From Strongylocentrotus droebachiensis (taxonomy: Eukaryota; Echinodermata; Echinoidea; Camarodonta; Strongylocentrotidae): a stretch of DNA of 64,000 nucleotides. This document shows positions 34,701-45,200 of the stretch, in pieces. Position 1 is the stretch's first letter. Each line of letters opens with the position of its first letter. The position numbers were made by a program, and so were the translations under genes. The DNA is taken from assembly GCA_035222895.1 (NCBI GenBank), contig JAVYIG010006831.1, positions 47,165-111,164 of the forward strand. Direction: 5' to 3'. The notes under the pieces were generated by a model that was given only the letters and a program-made list of their open reading frames with translations, was not told where the DNA came from and ran no database searches.

Positions 34701-36829
34701 GTCTCCTGGCCCTGTCGGTAATCGCTGAGTGTCAGCGGAGGTCAAGGACGAGGAACTAGTCGTCATTGTTTGCTTCTTATCTTCATTATTAACAATCAAC
34801 AAAGTAAGATTACTATTATTTGGGGGGCTACTCTCATGTCCCACGATACTTGAATCATCCGATGCGATCGAAGTTTGATTAGCAATTTGTTCCAGTCTTG
34901 TTGTCAACTCTTGTTGCTCCACTCACCGTTGTTGACGAATGCGCTTCCAAAAAAGCTATCGGTTTTGAATGACGTGGTGCTTCTTCAAGGAAATGAATAA
35001 GGTTAGAAAGGTCTTGAACTTCCATTTCAGCTGGATTGTTGCATTGGATGACGCATTCAGAACACTCGAAGGTGGTTTTCTGAGACTTCCTGAAGACCAT
35101 CATAAGGGCGGTCCTGGAGGCTTGACTTAAGCTAGTCATGGAGTGAACAACGACAGAAACACGATCGGGACCTGTCGAAAGAAAATGTTGAGAATTGTAT
35201 GAGGAAAATAAATTATGTTCTTTTATAGGTCGGTACACATGAACGTATGTCAAATGAAGGGATTAATTTTGAGGACAACCTTTTGATGGCTACAATTATA
35301 ATTTTAATAAGACAACACAAAGTAACAGTGGACAACTACTATTAATAAAATCTAAATCAATCTTATATATCCTCAAATAGTATTATACTGAATTTAATTC
35401 GACAGATAATCCATGAATATCTTCTAAATATGTTCTAATGTACAGCTTAAAAAGAATCAATAACTTTGCTTACTAGCAGCTTGTTTTGAAATTGAAAATT
35501 TATGCTGCATTGGAAATTGAGATTTGAATATTGTACCTGTGTTAGAAATTATTACTTGCCAGATACTTTTTTTACGTGCTGCATAAAAAAGAGAGCGCAG
35601 AGAATAAATTATCTGCAAAATGGCAAGTTTACATTTAATTTTGTCAATTTTTTCCGCATAATGAAAAAAAAAAAAACGAAAAATAATGATAACAAAAATG
35701 AAACACGTGTATAGCGTGGTCAAAAAAAACAAGCAAAACAAAATTTATTTTGCTTTTAAAAACTAAGTAACTTTCTGTAGGCAAGCAAAAGAGAATTAAA
35801 AAGAAAGAAAACATGGACACAGATTTCATTGCATATTTTGTTCCTTTTTGTCTCTTTTTGCCCTCCCCCTCCCCATTTGTCTTTTTCTTTTCAATGTTTC
35901 TCCTTATTACCAACAATGCTTTTGTCATACTAGGTAGTCCATAATGGTGCGTCTCAAATAAATCAATATGTATAGGATGATTTTAGATTGTAATGCTCAC
36001 AAGGATCCCTTTTGAGGTTTGCGAACAGTACAACGACTGCATGCGCGGATCCACTAGAAGGGTGGGGGCGACGGGCCCGCCCCCACTGGCAAAAGAATAG
36101 TTTGAACAAATGACGGGCCCCCACCCCTAGCAAAAGAGAAGGAAAACAAAAATGGTAACATCTAATTTACCTTTTTCTTTTTTCTCCGAGATTGGAAGGG
36201 GCATACTGATCATGCTGATCTCGTGAAACATTCACTCGCTGTCATGGCGTTTCCAAGAGAGGTGGAACAATGATACTGGAGGCATGTCCTGCTAAAGGAA
36301 TATTGGGGCATGCTCCATCAGGAAAAATGGTGAATTATGTATTACAATTGTCTGTGATCTATTTAAGGCATTTTGTAAATCGACTTACAGCTATACTTTT
36401 CTAAGCCTGTAAGCGCGATATGAGTCCCCCCCCCCCCTACCGCTTGACACGCTTTACTGTGTACGGCAGTGTGGGTCTGCATAGTTTTAATTTGTAAACT
36501 CGTATGGAGAAGTTCAAGTTTGGGGAAAATGCTTTTAAAATACATAAGTTAAACATACCATATTTTTGCTTCAGTTGGGGTAAGAGCTTATTTTACTTGG
36601 CGTCATCTACGTCAGTGATGGAGTTACGACCTTGTGCAATTGAATGCAACAGAACAATGGCATCATATTCTCCTCGCGGTGTGAACGACTGTAAGTCTTG
36701 GTGCGTGAGCTTCAGAGAAATGCAATTAAATCGAGGATTCGTCTCCGCAATTCCTTTGATAAACTGATCTGTGCACGATTCAGTCGACAAGCTTAGAAAT
36801 GCCACATCAATTTGCCCTGCTACCGCCAT
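28769..36829 (-). CDS. Probable multi-exon gene, unknown function
   Basis: Exons supported by sense and splice sites: 36,829-36,597 (ATG GCG GTA; donor GTAAAA); 35,171-34,927 (acceptor CGACAG, donor GTGAGT); 33,211 upward to at least 33,690 (donor GTAAGT); terminal exon 28,992-28,769 (acceptor ATCCAG, stop TGA). The last junction is phase 1 on both sides, giving ..ACLENLC-IVYQLAQSHRLRIF... The first two exons alternate hydrophobic strands (IDVAFLSLS, RFNCISLKL, YDAIVLLHSI, RVSVVVHSM, CSECVIQC) with helices, as in a flavodoxin-like or TIR/caspase-like alpha/beta fold; this is inference only. The exon 1 to exon 2 phases do not match (2 against 1), so at least one exon is missing. A Ser/Thr-rich open frame at 34,922-34,389 may be linker. 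An open block at 33,844-33,640 is in another frame. I do not recognise the family. Confidence 0.5.
28993..31870. other. Presumed last intron, proximal part
   Basis: AT-rich DNA with an (AC)n tract at about 29,641-29,667, a CA-rich stretch at 30,090-30,130 and a T-rich stretch at 31,000-31,040. Open frames such as 29,374-29,730 minus cover the microsatellite and are not genes. Confidence 0.5.
31871..32015 (+). repeat. (AAT)n-led dispersed repeat
   Basis: An (AAT)n tract leads into CTCAGTTCTTTTATAGCGCA and CATGTGACGTCCCCATGCGC. A microsatellite tail joined to a unique body suggests the 3' end of a retroposed element on the minus strand. The family was not determined. Confidence 0.4.
32016..33110. 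other. Presumed last intron, distal part
   Basis: AT-rich with GA-rich microsatellites at about 32,280-32,400 and 32,990-33,020. No gene was recognised. Confidence 0.5.
36030..36150. repeat. GC-rich repeat fragment
   Basis: GCGGATCCACTAGAAGG followed by GGGCCCGCCCCCAC and a second GGGCCCCCACCCCTAGCAAAAG. The GGATCC end is shared with the dispersed repeat at 11,890. It is a short, decayed copy within the presumed first intron of the 28.8-36.8 kb gene. Confidence 0.35.
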
Positions 36830-38300
36830 TCTGGAATACTCTATTGATTACTCTTACCAAACAAAACTTGACACAATGTTCCCGGAACCACCGGTAGGTG
36901 GCGCACCACACGACTAGGGCTTTAACGGAACACTCTCAATTACTTTCGTAGTAAAATACCAGGTAATGACCTAAAATGCCCCAGATATGTATGTTGTAGC
37001 CAACATTTTGACATTGTATCGCATGGAACGCCTTAGAATGGTTTCAAGAGGGTTAAAACGCTGAAAAACATACGAAACAGTATATATCTGAGCCAAAAAA
37101 GTGAATTGTATTATTTTATTTAGTAGACCTGTGACGTCACACAGAACGTCATCTTCGGCATCATAGGTCTTGGAAGCAACGTCTTCGGAAGCATTCGGAT
37201 GCTCGGAAATGTCACCCAATCAAAGTTGAAAGTTCAAGATGATCATGAGGCAAATGGCATCAATGATGGGTAAGTGAAAATGTGATTTTTTTCTTCAAAT
37301 TGATACAAAATTTGAGCGATTTTGAGCGAGTAACTTTTTAACTGTTTAGATTTTACACTACTCGAATCATTATTCGCTACGCAAAAGTGTAAATGTAGAA
37401 ATCGCGTGAACTTGACCAGATTATTTAGCATGTTGGCGCTTAAAATTAAAATGCCATGCACATGGTCATGGGAAAGTGTACCCACGTAGATCTAGTCCCT
37501 GCACATGTTATGATTCTTATTTCGCGGCGCTGAAAATCGACCTGTATTGCCGGACACCGTGTTATGTCTATGGCGAAACGCAAAAGTCGCGAGTCGCGCG
37601 AGAAGAAAATGCACGGAAAACAAATAGCAAAATGACATTCTCAAAACAAACTTGACAGCCATTCACTTTGCACGGGCATTAGGAAAATTTGATTATTTCA
37701 TGAAAAAGGCATGTATTTGTCACTCATACGTTAGGCTAAGTTAGATGTGTAAATTTTCTAATTTTTTTTTTGTGTTCTTACGATGCGTCATACATTTCTT
37801 GATTACCCCACTCGACTTGCACATTCGATACGTGTAGTCCCGCGCGTAGAACGCGCGTCCGGTAATACCATGCGTGGGCATACGTGTTCATCTCGTACGA
37901 CGGGGGCCCTATTACCATTACCGTCCACAATTATTTCAGGTCCTCAATTTGTCGATCAAAACATGAAATCTACGAGTAGGTTTATGATAAAAAAGAAACT
38001 TCTGTATTTTTATTCCCTGGAATGGCACTCCGTATCAACCTACCAGTTTGTTTATATCGCTGTTCAAAATGACCCTAACCTTGTCGTAGTCTTCTTTTTC
38101 GTGCTCACAAAATCGGTATCATGAGAGGTTGTATTTCCGGACGGGTTGAGTACCCGGACACCGCGCATTAGAACGGCGCAATACGCGTCGGGGAAACATC
38201 GCGCGCAGTTGCAAACAGACACCCGGTGACGCAGCTGTTATTTTTCTTCGCATAAATCCTGATTTTGCATGGAAATTCTAATGCTGATTATTTGGAAATT
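36830..38300. other. Upstream region of the 28.8-36.8 kb gene
   Basis: More GC and CpG than its surroundings around 37,540-37,610 and 37,830-37,920 and 38,150-38,240. It could hold a promoter or another gene's exon: the minus frame 37,219-36,971 (with GTCTAC after CACAG) is open but unrecognised, as is the plus frame 37,783-38,124. No gene could be supported. Confidence 0.4.
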
Positions 38301-38304
38301 ACGT

Positions 38305-38422
38305 TTTTTGGCAACATATTCTGAAAAAACGCACAAAATTAAGTGTCCGGTTACTCAATTATGTTTTTGGCAACATATTCTGAAAAAACGCACAAAATTA
38401 AGTGTCCGGTTACTCAAGTCCC
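38305..38422. repeat. Two-copy 59-bp tandem duplication
   Basis: GGCAACATATTCTGAAAAAA to GTGTCCGGTTACTCAA occurs twice, period 59 bp, nearly identical, so it is recent. Non-coding. Confidence 0.75.
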
Positions 38423-38859
38423 CACCCTACCTATTACCGTCCAAAATTTCCTTGAGGTGTTGTTAGGTCAGTCCCCTCATACAAAGGACAGACATCATTA
38501 CCAGCATATTTTCATGCGCGTGAATTCACGTCAACCGGGCAGGATATGAACTATTGCTTGTCAGGCGGATTCCTGACTAGGAGCTCTCCATGTTTGTGCT
38601 CACCGAGATCTTAACACGATATTAATGAACATTTACATCACATATACAACCATTTTTTACTTACGATGTCAGTGTTTTCAAGCAATTTCTGTCCATAACG
38701 GGCATCGCTTGAACACTTCTTCTTCGTAAGGAACTGCTGAAACTGAATGCGCATGCACGATACTGTAATAGACATGTATACTCTTGAACTTGGCGTATTT
38801 ATGCATACATTCTATATTAATAATTTACCAGTGTCTTTCAAAGACTACTTCAAAAGGCG

Positions 38860-39350
38860 CTCTGATACTTACCATTACTATTATGGTATTACTTTCTCAT
38901 ACACTCAATAAGAAAGCTTTCTCTGATCATGGTATACAAGCAGCCGGCCTAATCCTTTCGAATTCACTCCCTAAACTAATCAAAGAATCAAAAAATACAA
39001 AACACTTTCGAAACCTACTTAAACGTTAGCTGATTAGTAATTATGAGTAATTTCTTTAGAGCATGTCCACATTTGTCTTGTCGTAATGGTTTTTGTCAGA
39101 GTCTTTTTTACGCGTTCAACTTTTGTTAATTGTTTCTTTTTTCTGTGTATATCATGCATTGTATACATATTTTTGTAAAGGTGTGGGCTACTTTCGGGCC
39201 TTACTGGCTCTCCGGCTCATTCCTCCATTTGTCAGTCTTTGTATTTTACTGTTATTTTGAGGTGTTTAGGTCTATATTTTATCATTGTAAATTTTGTTGG
39301 AAACAAGGAAAATCAGCCATTTTGACCAAAAAAAATGGATGAAAAGTTGC
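38860..39350 (+). mobile_element. LINE C-terminal fragment
   Basis: The plus frame ends TLNKKAFSDHGIQAAGLILSNSLPKL..HFRNLLKR-stop at 39,029, the usual CR1/L2 C-terminus (a LPK/FKxxLK block). T-rich sequence follows. It is a short 5'-truncated copy. Confidence 0.6.
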
Positions 39351-40626
39351 GAGTGCAGTGAGTGAGCGAGAAGCTGAGAACAAATAATTTCCATGTTTTT
39401 TAATCGAAAAATTTAATGTCAAAAACACAATAAAAAATGCTGACTGACCGACCCTCCCTGGAAGGTTTGACCGCCATTTTTTTTGTCACCTAATAGGTAT
39501 AATTTTGTGAAAAATGGATGTGTATTAACAAATATTAGGGCGTGTGAAATCACTTTCACCTTTGGGGCTATTATACATGTAAGACTATGTATTTCACCAT
39601 AAATTTACCTCTGCACCTCTGACAAATTTGTTGTAGGCCAGAGCATATGAAAAAATATGTTACAAACAACACACTCACTTGGCATGCTTTGTTGTCATTG
39701 GTTGCCAAATCTTGCATTTTCCTTTAAAAGGTCATTTTACCAATTAAAAATTATTTAAGGTTCTCATAATTTTGTAGACTTTAAAAGAAAAAAATCCAAC
39801 TACCCATAACACACATTGTGTAATACCAACATCTCAAAAGTTACTGCTGGCTACTTGAGTGCACATAGCAATCACTGATTCTTAGTATAAATTGCTCTCA
39901 TCATGACTACCACTGGTACACTCATAGTCATCTTCCCTATCCTTTCCACTTTCAGCAATATGTCGCTATAGTTTCTCAGAGTATGTGACAAGGACCATGC
40001 CGATTGTCTTTTTTGTGTGTGGAATACATTGTAAATCTGCCACCTTGTACTGACACTTTACAATTAAATATAAACTTTTGGTAAATGTTTTCCATGGAAG
40101 ATCATTTGTTATGTTCATGTGATAGTCTTCAACCGCATGCGTCTTCAACCACATGCGTCAACGCTACCCAAATCTAATTTGGGAGGACTTCGGACAATTT
40201 CACCCATGAACAACTCCAGCCAATGTGAGTACAAACACTATCCCAACATTCACTTCCAACATCAAAATCAGTAGGTGAGAGGATGTATTCCCCGTATGGG
40301 TAATGCATCCTCTCACCACCAGAATCCTTCATCAACAACAGTCATCCTCCAAGCACAGGAACATTACACAAAATTATGTGCAACATCAAAACAGTTCAAG
40401 ACATGTACCAGTAGGCCTACATTAAAATCCCTTCAGCATGCCTTCAACAAACACTGCATGTAGCCAAAGTAATTGTACCTGTTGATTTTGCTAACACCTT
40501 AATCTTTTAATTATTGTCCAACACTAGCATTAACCTGTAACTCATACCCCCAAATCTTCGGTTGTTCATCATTTTCCTCATGAACAGGGGGATGGTAGTC
40601 CAAAGCAAAAGTCACATCTTGGTCGT
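39351..40626. other. Intergenic, nothing recognised
   Basis: AT-rich. No gene or element could be supported. Confidence 0.45.
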
Positions 40627-40805
40627 CTCGTTATAAAGAAGTCCTTGGGACCCATGAAATTGTTTCTTTATAACGAAATTTCTTTATATCAGGGCTGCCA
40701 AAACAATAGAATACAAAGGAAATCCAAGATATGGGACCAGAGATTTTACTTCTTTAAAATGAAATTTTGTTATATCAGTGTTCTTTATAACGAGAGTGCA
40801 CTGTA
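40627..40805. mobile_element. Pogo/Tigger-like MITE, copy 1 (left end lost)
   Basis: Ends in TTCTTTATAACGAGAGTGCA then CTGTA. The left side begins TCGTTATAAAGAAGTCC without the CAGTG terminus. It matches 41,257-41,449. TA target and CAGT ends indicate the Tc1/mariner/pogo superfamily. Confidence 0.65.
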
Positions 40806-40806
40806 A

Positions 40807-40930
40807 GTGAACGAGGGAACAACTTCTTGAGGGGAGTGTACCTGTAAGGGCATTCCAATACTGCCACGACACTTCCCCCTATACTCCTCTCGAGAGGTTG
40901 TTCCCTTGTTCCAATACTTGCTTCACTTGA
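40807..40930. repeat. Imperfect hairpin
   Basis: Arms GAACGAGGGAACAACTTCTT and an inverse (GAGAGGTTGTTCCCTTGTTC) flank a roughly 50-bp loop with GGGAGTGTA and its complement. It may be a separate small MITE adjoining the pogo-like copy. Confidence 0.5.
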
Positions 40931-41256
40931 GAGTGATGACATACATCATAATTATGTGAATGAGGGAATCGCCATTGTGAAGGGAGTGTACTTCCTCCTG
41001 GCCCATACATGTACTCCTCCACCAATGCTTCACGTTTGGACCATCATTGATAAAAAAAATAGTAATTATCTTAAATACTGTATATATTTTGGAGGTCAAC
41101 AGACTTTTCCTAAATATAAACGTTACACTTATGTCAGACCACTCAACACACGGTCCATGGTGTCATTGTCTTTTATTGGTCACTGCCACGGGCGGGGAGG
41201 GATATCTTATCCACATTCTTAACATCCTGCATATCCTTCACCTCTAGAACACCATG

Positions 41257-41449
41257 TACAGTGCACTCTCATTATAAAGAAGTCCTCGGGACCCATGAAA
41301 TTTCTTTATAATCAAATTTCTTTATACATGTATCAGGGTTGCAAAAACAATAGAATACAAAGGGAATCCCACATATGGGACCAGAGATTTTACTTCTTTA
41401 TAATGAAATTGTGTTATATCGGTGTTCTTTATAACGAGAGTGCACTGTA
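41257..41449. mobile_element. Pogo/Tigger-like MITE, copy 2 (complete)
   Basis: A 193-bp element with inverted ends TACAGTGCACTCTCATTATA and TATAACGAGAGTGCACTGTA, TA at each side, and an interior shared with copy 1. Non-coding. Confidence 0.75.
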
Positions 41450-42209
41450 AACGTTTCTCCACCACATTATCGCACATCAAATAAGCACAATTCCAACACG
41501 TAAAAAAAAACCCGAAGCGCCCTACGAAGTTATTTAGAATTTTCATTATTGTTGGGATATCCATGCATAATAGGATTTGCACATGTCTATACCCATCATG
41601 CTTCCACCCCCCCCCCCCCCCGGATGCACCACAACATGTATAAATCTACAGGTAGCCCCTTTCATCTGGCCAGACGCAACACATGGCATCTATCTCTAGT
41701 TCCGAAAAACTCTGGGTATGCCGTTTAGAACGGGTGAGAAAAAACGTTGTGTTTTTGATCGCGGAAGAAAACTGATTTTGTGGATTGATGTCCTGTGTCA
41801 AGGTAAAATTTTGGCACACGAGACTGCGACCGTATCACATGATTGTTTGTTTGCCCGTCGAAGCCCAGCCTTTTGGGCGGTACTTATGTCCTCTTGAAGC
41901 ATGCGCAGTAATTCGACGGATAAAACTAGATGTGCCACGCCTCTAAATTAGGCCTTTCCGTAGCTAAGATTTTGTCAGTATATCGCTCATCTTGACGTTT
42001 GGCTCTCTTTACTTGATTGTTGTAAGCAATTTGTTCGTTACAAATCCTGTGCGATTATGAAATCTATCTTTATGGTCAATGGTATACTGAGCTGGAAGCT
42101 TCCTTTGCATTGTGTCTCAACGTAGCAAAGCATTTTAACGAAAATCTGCTGGCGCATTTCTCGTCAATATTCGGCAACATTCAGACCTGAGCTAGCATAA
42201 GCCTGTATT
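41450..42209. other. Upstream region of GTPase gene 1
   Basis: A poly-C run lies at about 41,607-41,621. CpG-containing sequence leads to the ATG at 42,210. A promoter is expected here but no motif is strong enough to name. Confidence 0.4.
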
Positions 42210-45200
42210 ATGTCAAAAGACTTAAAAACGAAAAATCACACGGAAGCGGGGTTATCCAAAGACGACCTGCAAGCGGAAATAATTGAGCTTCGTGAGATCG
42301 TTAAAGAATACAAACCCGGAATTGATGTAACCGTTCCTGACAAAATAAAATTTCCTGAAAACTTGTTCATTGGGCTGTTCGGAAGAACTGGATGCGGGAA
42401 AAGCTCTCTGATAAATTCTCTAAAGTCTGCTGTGCTGGGACGTCTAAGAAAAGCAAAATGGGTTGCAGTCGCAACTCAAGAAAAAGGAGGTGGTCATACC
42501 ATGATCAGAAAGATCGCTAATTTGACCCAATACATCTACGTCATTGATAACCGAGGACTAGACAACCCGAATGCAGAGCAAGCCCAGGCTGAAATAGCAG
42601 CACAACTTGGTAAGTTTGTTTAGTTTGTTGATATTTAAAAAATGTCCAATACACGATTTGATTAGTATTAAATAGATTGTCATTATTCAGTCATTGTGGG
42701 CGCACCTGTCTTACCAGTCAAAATTATGGTCTTATGAGGTGGATTAAATGCGAGGGAGCAGGACTTCCTAATTGTCTTCATGTCATGTTCTTTTTGTGTC
42801 ACCTCACATATCTGCACAGCTTTATGTCCATATTTCTTTTTCTTAAATAAAGTACACCCTCTATTCCCGGGGTATTCCACTGATTACCCGATTCGATATT
42901 AAATATGATTTGATTGTCATTGTGAAAATAGATTTGATGAAGAAGTGCGTAATAAACAGTTGACGAATTGACTCAAAGGTGAATTGATATAAGCCATAGG
43001 ATTTACCATGAAAATGTTTTTCCTTGAAGTATTCTTACTTTAAACCTGAGACAGGTCCGTCGCTCTGTGTCTGTGTCCAGACATTTGACCGTTACCGTTA
43101 CTGTGAGTGTGTCTGTGCCTGCGCGTGTGTATGGCAAGCCATTTGTGCAAAAACTAGATAAACTCTGTTTATCAACAGATAAACACAGTTTTTCTTTGAT
43201 TAACTGTGTTTATCAATGATAAACTCAATTTATCAACAGATAAACAGAGTTTATCAGTTGATAAACTCAGTTTATCAGAAAAAACTCTGTTTATCTATGA
43301 TAAACTCAGTTTATCAACAGATAAACATAGTTTATCTGAGAAAAACAGAGTTTCTCTGATAAACAGAGTTACTTAACTCTTCTCAAGAGAGGGTGTTTTC
43401 CCCTCTGGCACTTTTTTCTGGTTATGGTTGACATGTCCACTTAACATGTGCAAACGGATTAAACAATAAAAGCAGTTTGAAATTCGAACCTAAAAATCTG
43501 GCGGTGTACACTTTTCGTTGGAATCGACCATATACATGTATATAAAGTCCAACTGTCTTTGTATAATTATGTTTGAATGTAAAGATGAAGCGCTCTGTAA
43601 ATGGGGTGGAAGGGAATTCCAAAGGATTGGACCTGCAAAAGGACAACTACCCCCTAGGACAACCACCCTCCAGGACAACTACCCCCTAGGACAACCACCT
43701 CCAGGACAACTACCCCCTAGGACAACCACCCTCTAGGACGACTACCCCCTAGGACAATCACCCTCCGGGACAACCACCCCCTCGGACAACCACCCTCCAG
43801 GACAACTACCCCCCGGACAACAACCCCCAGATAATTAACCCCAGACAACCACTCCTCAGACAACTACCCCCATAAAACCACCCCCAGACAACTACCCTCT
43901 GTAGGAAAAGTACCCGAAATCGGAACAAATTATAGCTAGATCACGGGCACACTATAACTCGATTTAGATGATAAGTACACGCGCGTATATACGTATACGG
44001 CCGGTACATGTGCGCGCCACCAGCATCATACAGTACACAGTGAGTAGGTACAATGTGCCACCGCAGGTCACACAGTGAGTAGGCTCTAGCGAGATATGTT
44101 GTGCATGCTATGTGCATTGCACGTCAGTCAAAGGTATAGCGCCCACTACTGACAAGGTTTTAATTACTGTGCTTTTCTAATTCCGATAAACTGCGTTTAT
44201 CTGTTGATAAACTGCGTTTATCTGAGATAAACTGAGTTCATCAACAGATAAACAGAGTTTATCAGTTGATAAACTGAGTTTATCAGAAAAACTCAGTTTA
44301 TCAGAAAAACTCAGTTTATCAGTTGATAAACTGAGTTTATCATTGATAAACTGAGTTTTTCTTGATATATATATAATATAATAAAGCATTTATTATGCGC
44401 CATCGATCTAGTAAACTGAGCTTTTCTGATAAACTGTGTTTTTCTGATAAAATGTGGTTATCTGTTGATAAACAGAGTTTATCTAGTTTTTACACAAAGG
44501 GCTTGCTATACGCGTCCGCGCGCGAGCGTGTTTGTGTGTGTTTGTGTGTGCGTGTGTGTGTGGGGGGGGGGGGGGGGGGTCCTGACCGAAATTTCCGACA
44601 AACATTAGCGTCGTCACCGTACGGCCCTTCACAAAGCTTGCATTATTTGCATGAATATGAGATTTTAAAAATCTTTCTATCTACTATGTTTGCACCTTCT
44701 ATTTAGATGGCCTTCGTGGTTATAGTCAGCAGGTAGAGTGGGTAAATGAAGGAGAGCAACAAAGGTCCAATACACCAGCAGTAAATCTCAACAAAGGACA
44801 CCCGATTACATGTGCTGTCTTCGTTTTTAGGTATCTATGAAAGGTTGGAAATTGGTTGCTTTATATGCTGTAATAGTATCCAGATGAAAGATTTAAATCC
44901 AAGACGCAATTAAACTCCGATACGCCTTTAAAAATACTTTTTTTTTGTAATCAATATTTTCAAAGTAGATGTTGTAAGATCATTTAGAAAATTTATGGAA
45001 AATACCATGATGAGGAAAGTTAGATTTCCCTGATATAGGAAAAAAAAACATATAATCAAATCAAATATGTCTATCCATTATCGCAGTACGAATGGAATTG
45101 ATATAATAATAATAGAAAATGCACATTGATTTTCATTCATCGCTTTAAAAAAAAAGGCATTGTTCTGAAAGCGAAAGGGGTTAGTTTTGTATGTATTAGC

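Larger units (their letters stand above)
43131..44509. mobile_element. Fold-back element of palindromic GATAAAC units
   Basis: In intron 1 of GTPase gene 1. The ends ATGGCAAGCCATTTGTGCAA and, inverted, ATAGCAAGCCCTTTGTGTAA continue into arrays (43,150-43,380 and 44,185-44,485) of the 17-bp palindrome GATAAACTGAGTTTATC and variants joined by CAACA or AGAAAA. The interior contains a LINE fragment and a C-rich minisatellite. No transposase was seen. The superfamily is unknown. Confidence 0.7.

Noticed and set aside
41740-41775. Interferon-response-like site upstream of GTPase gene 1
   Set aside because: GGAAGAAAACTGA resembles half a site only; one weak match in AT-rich DNA is not evidence of regulation.
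43150-43380. CRISPR-like array of regular repeats
   Set aside because: Units are contiguous palindromes without unique spacers and belong to the ends of a transposon in a eukaryotic intron.
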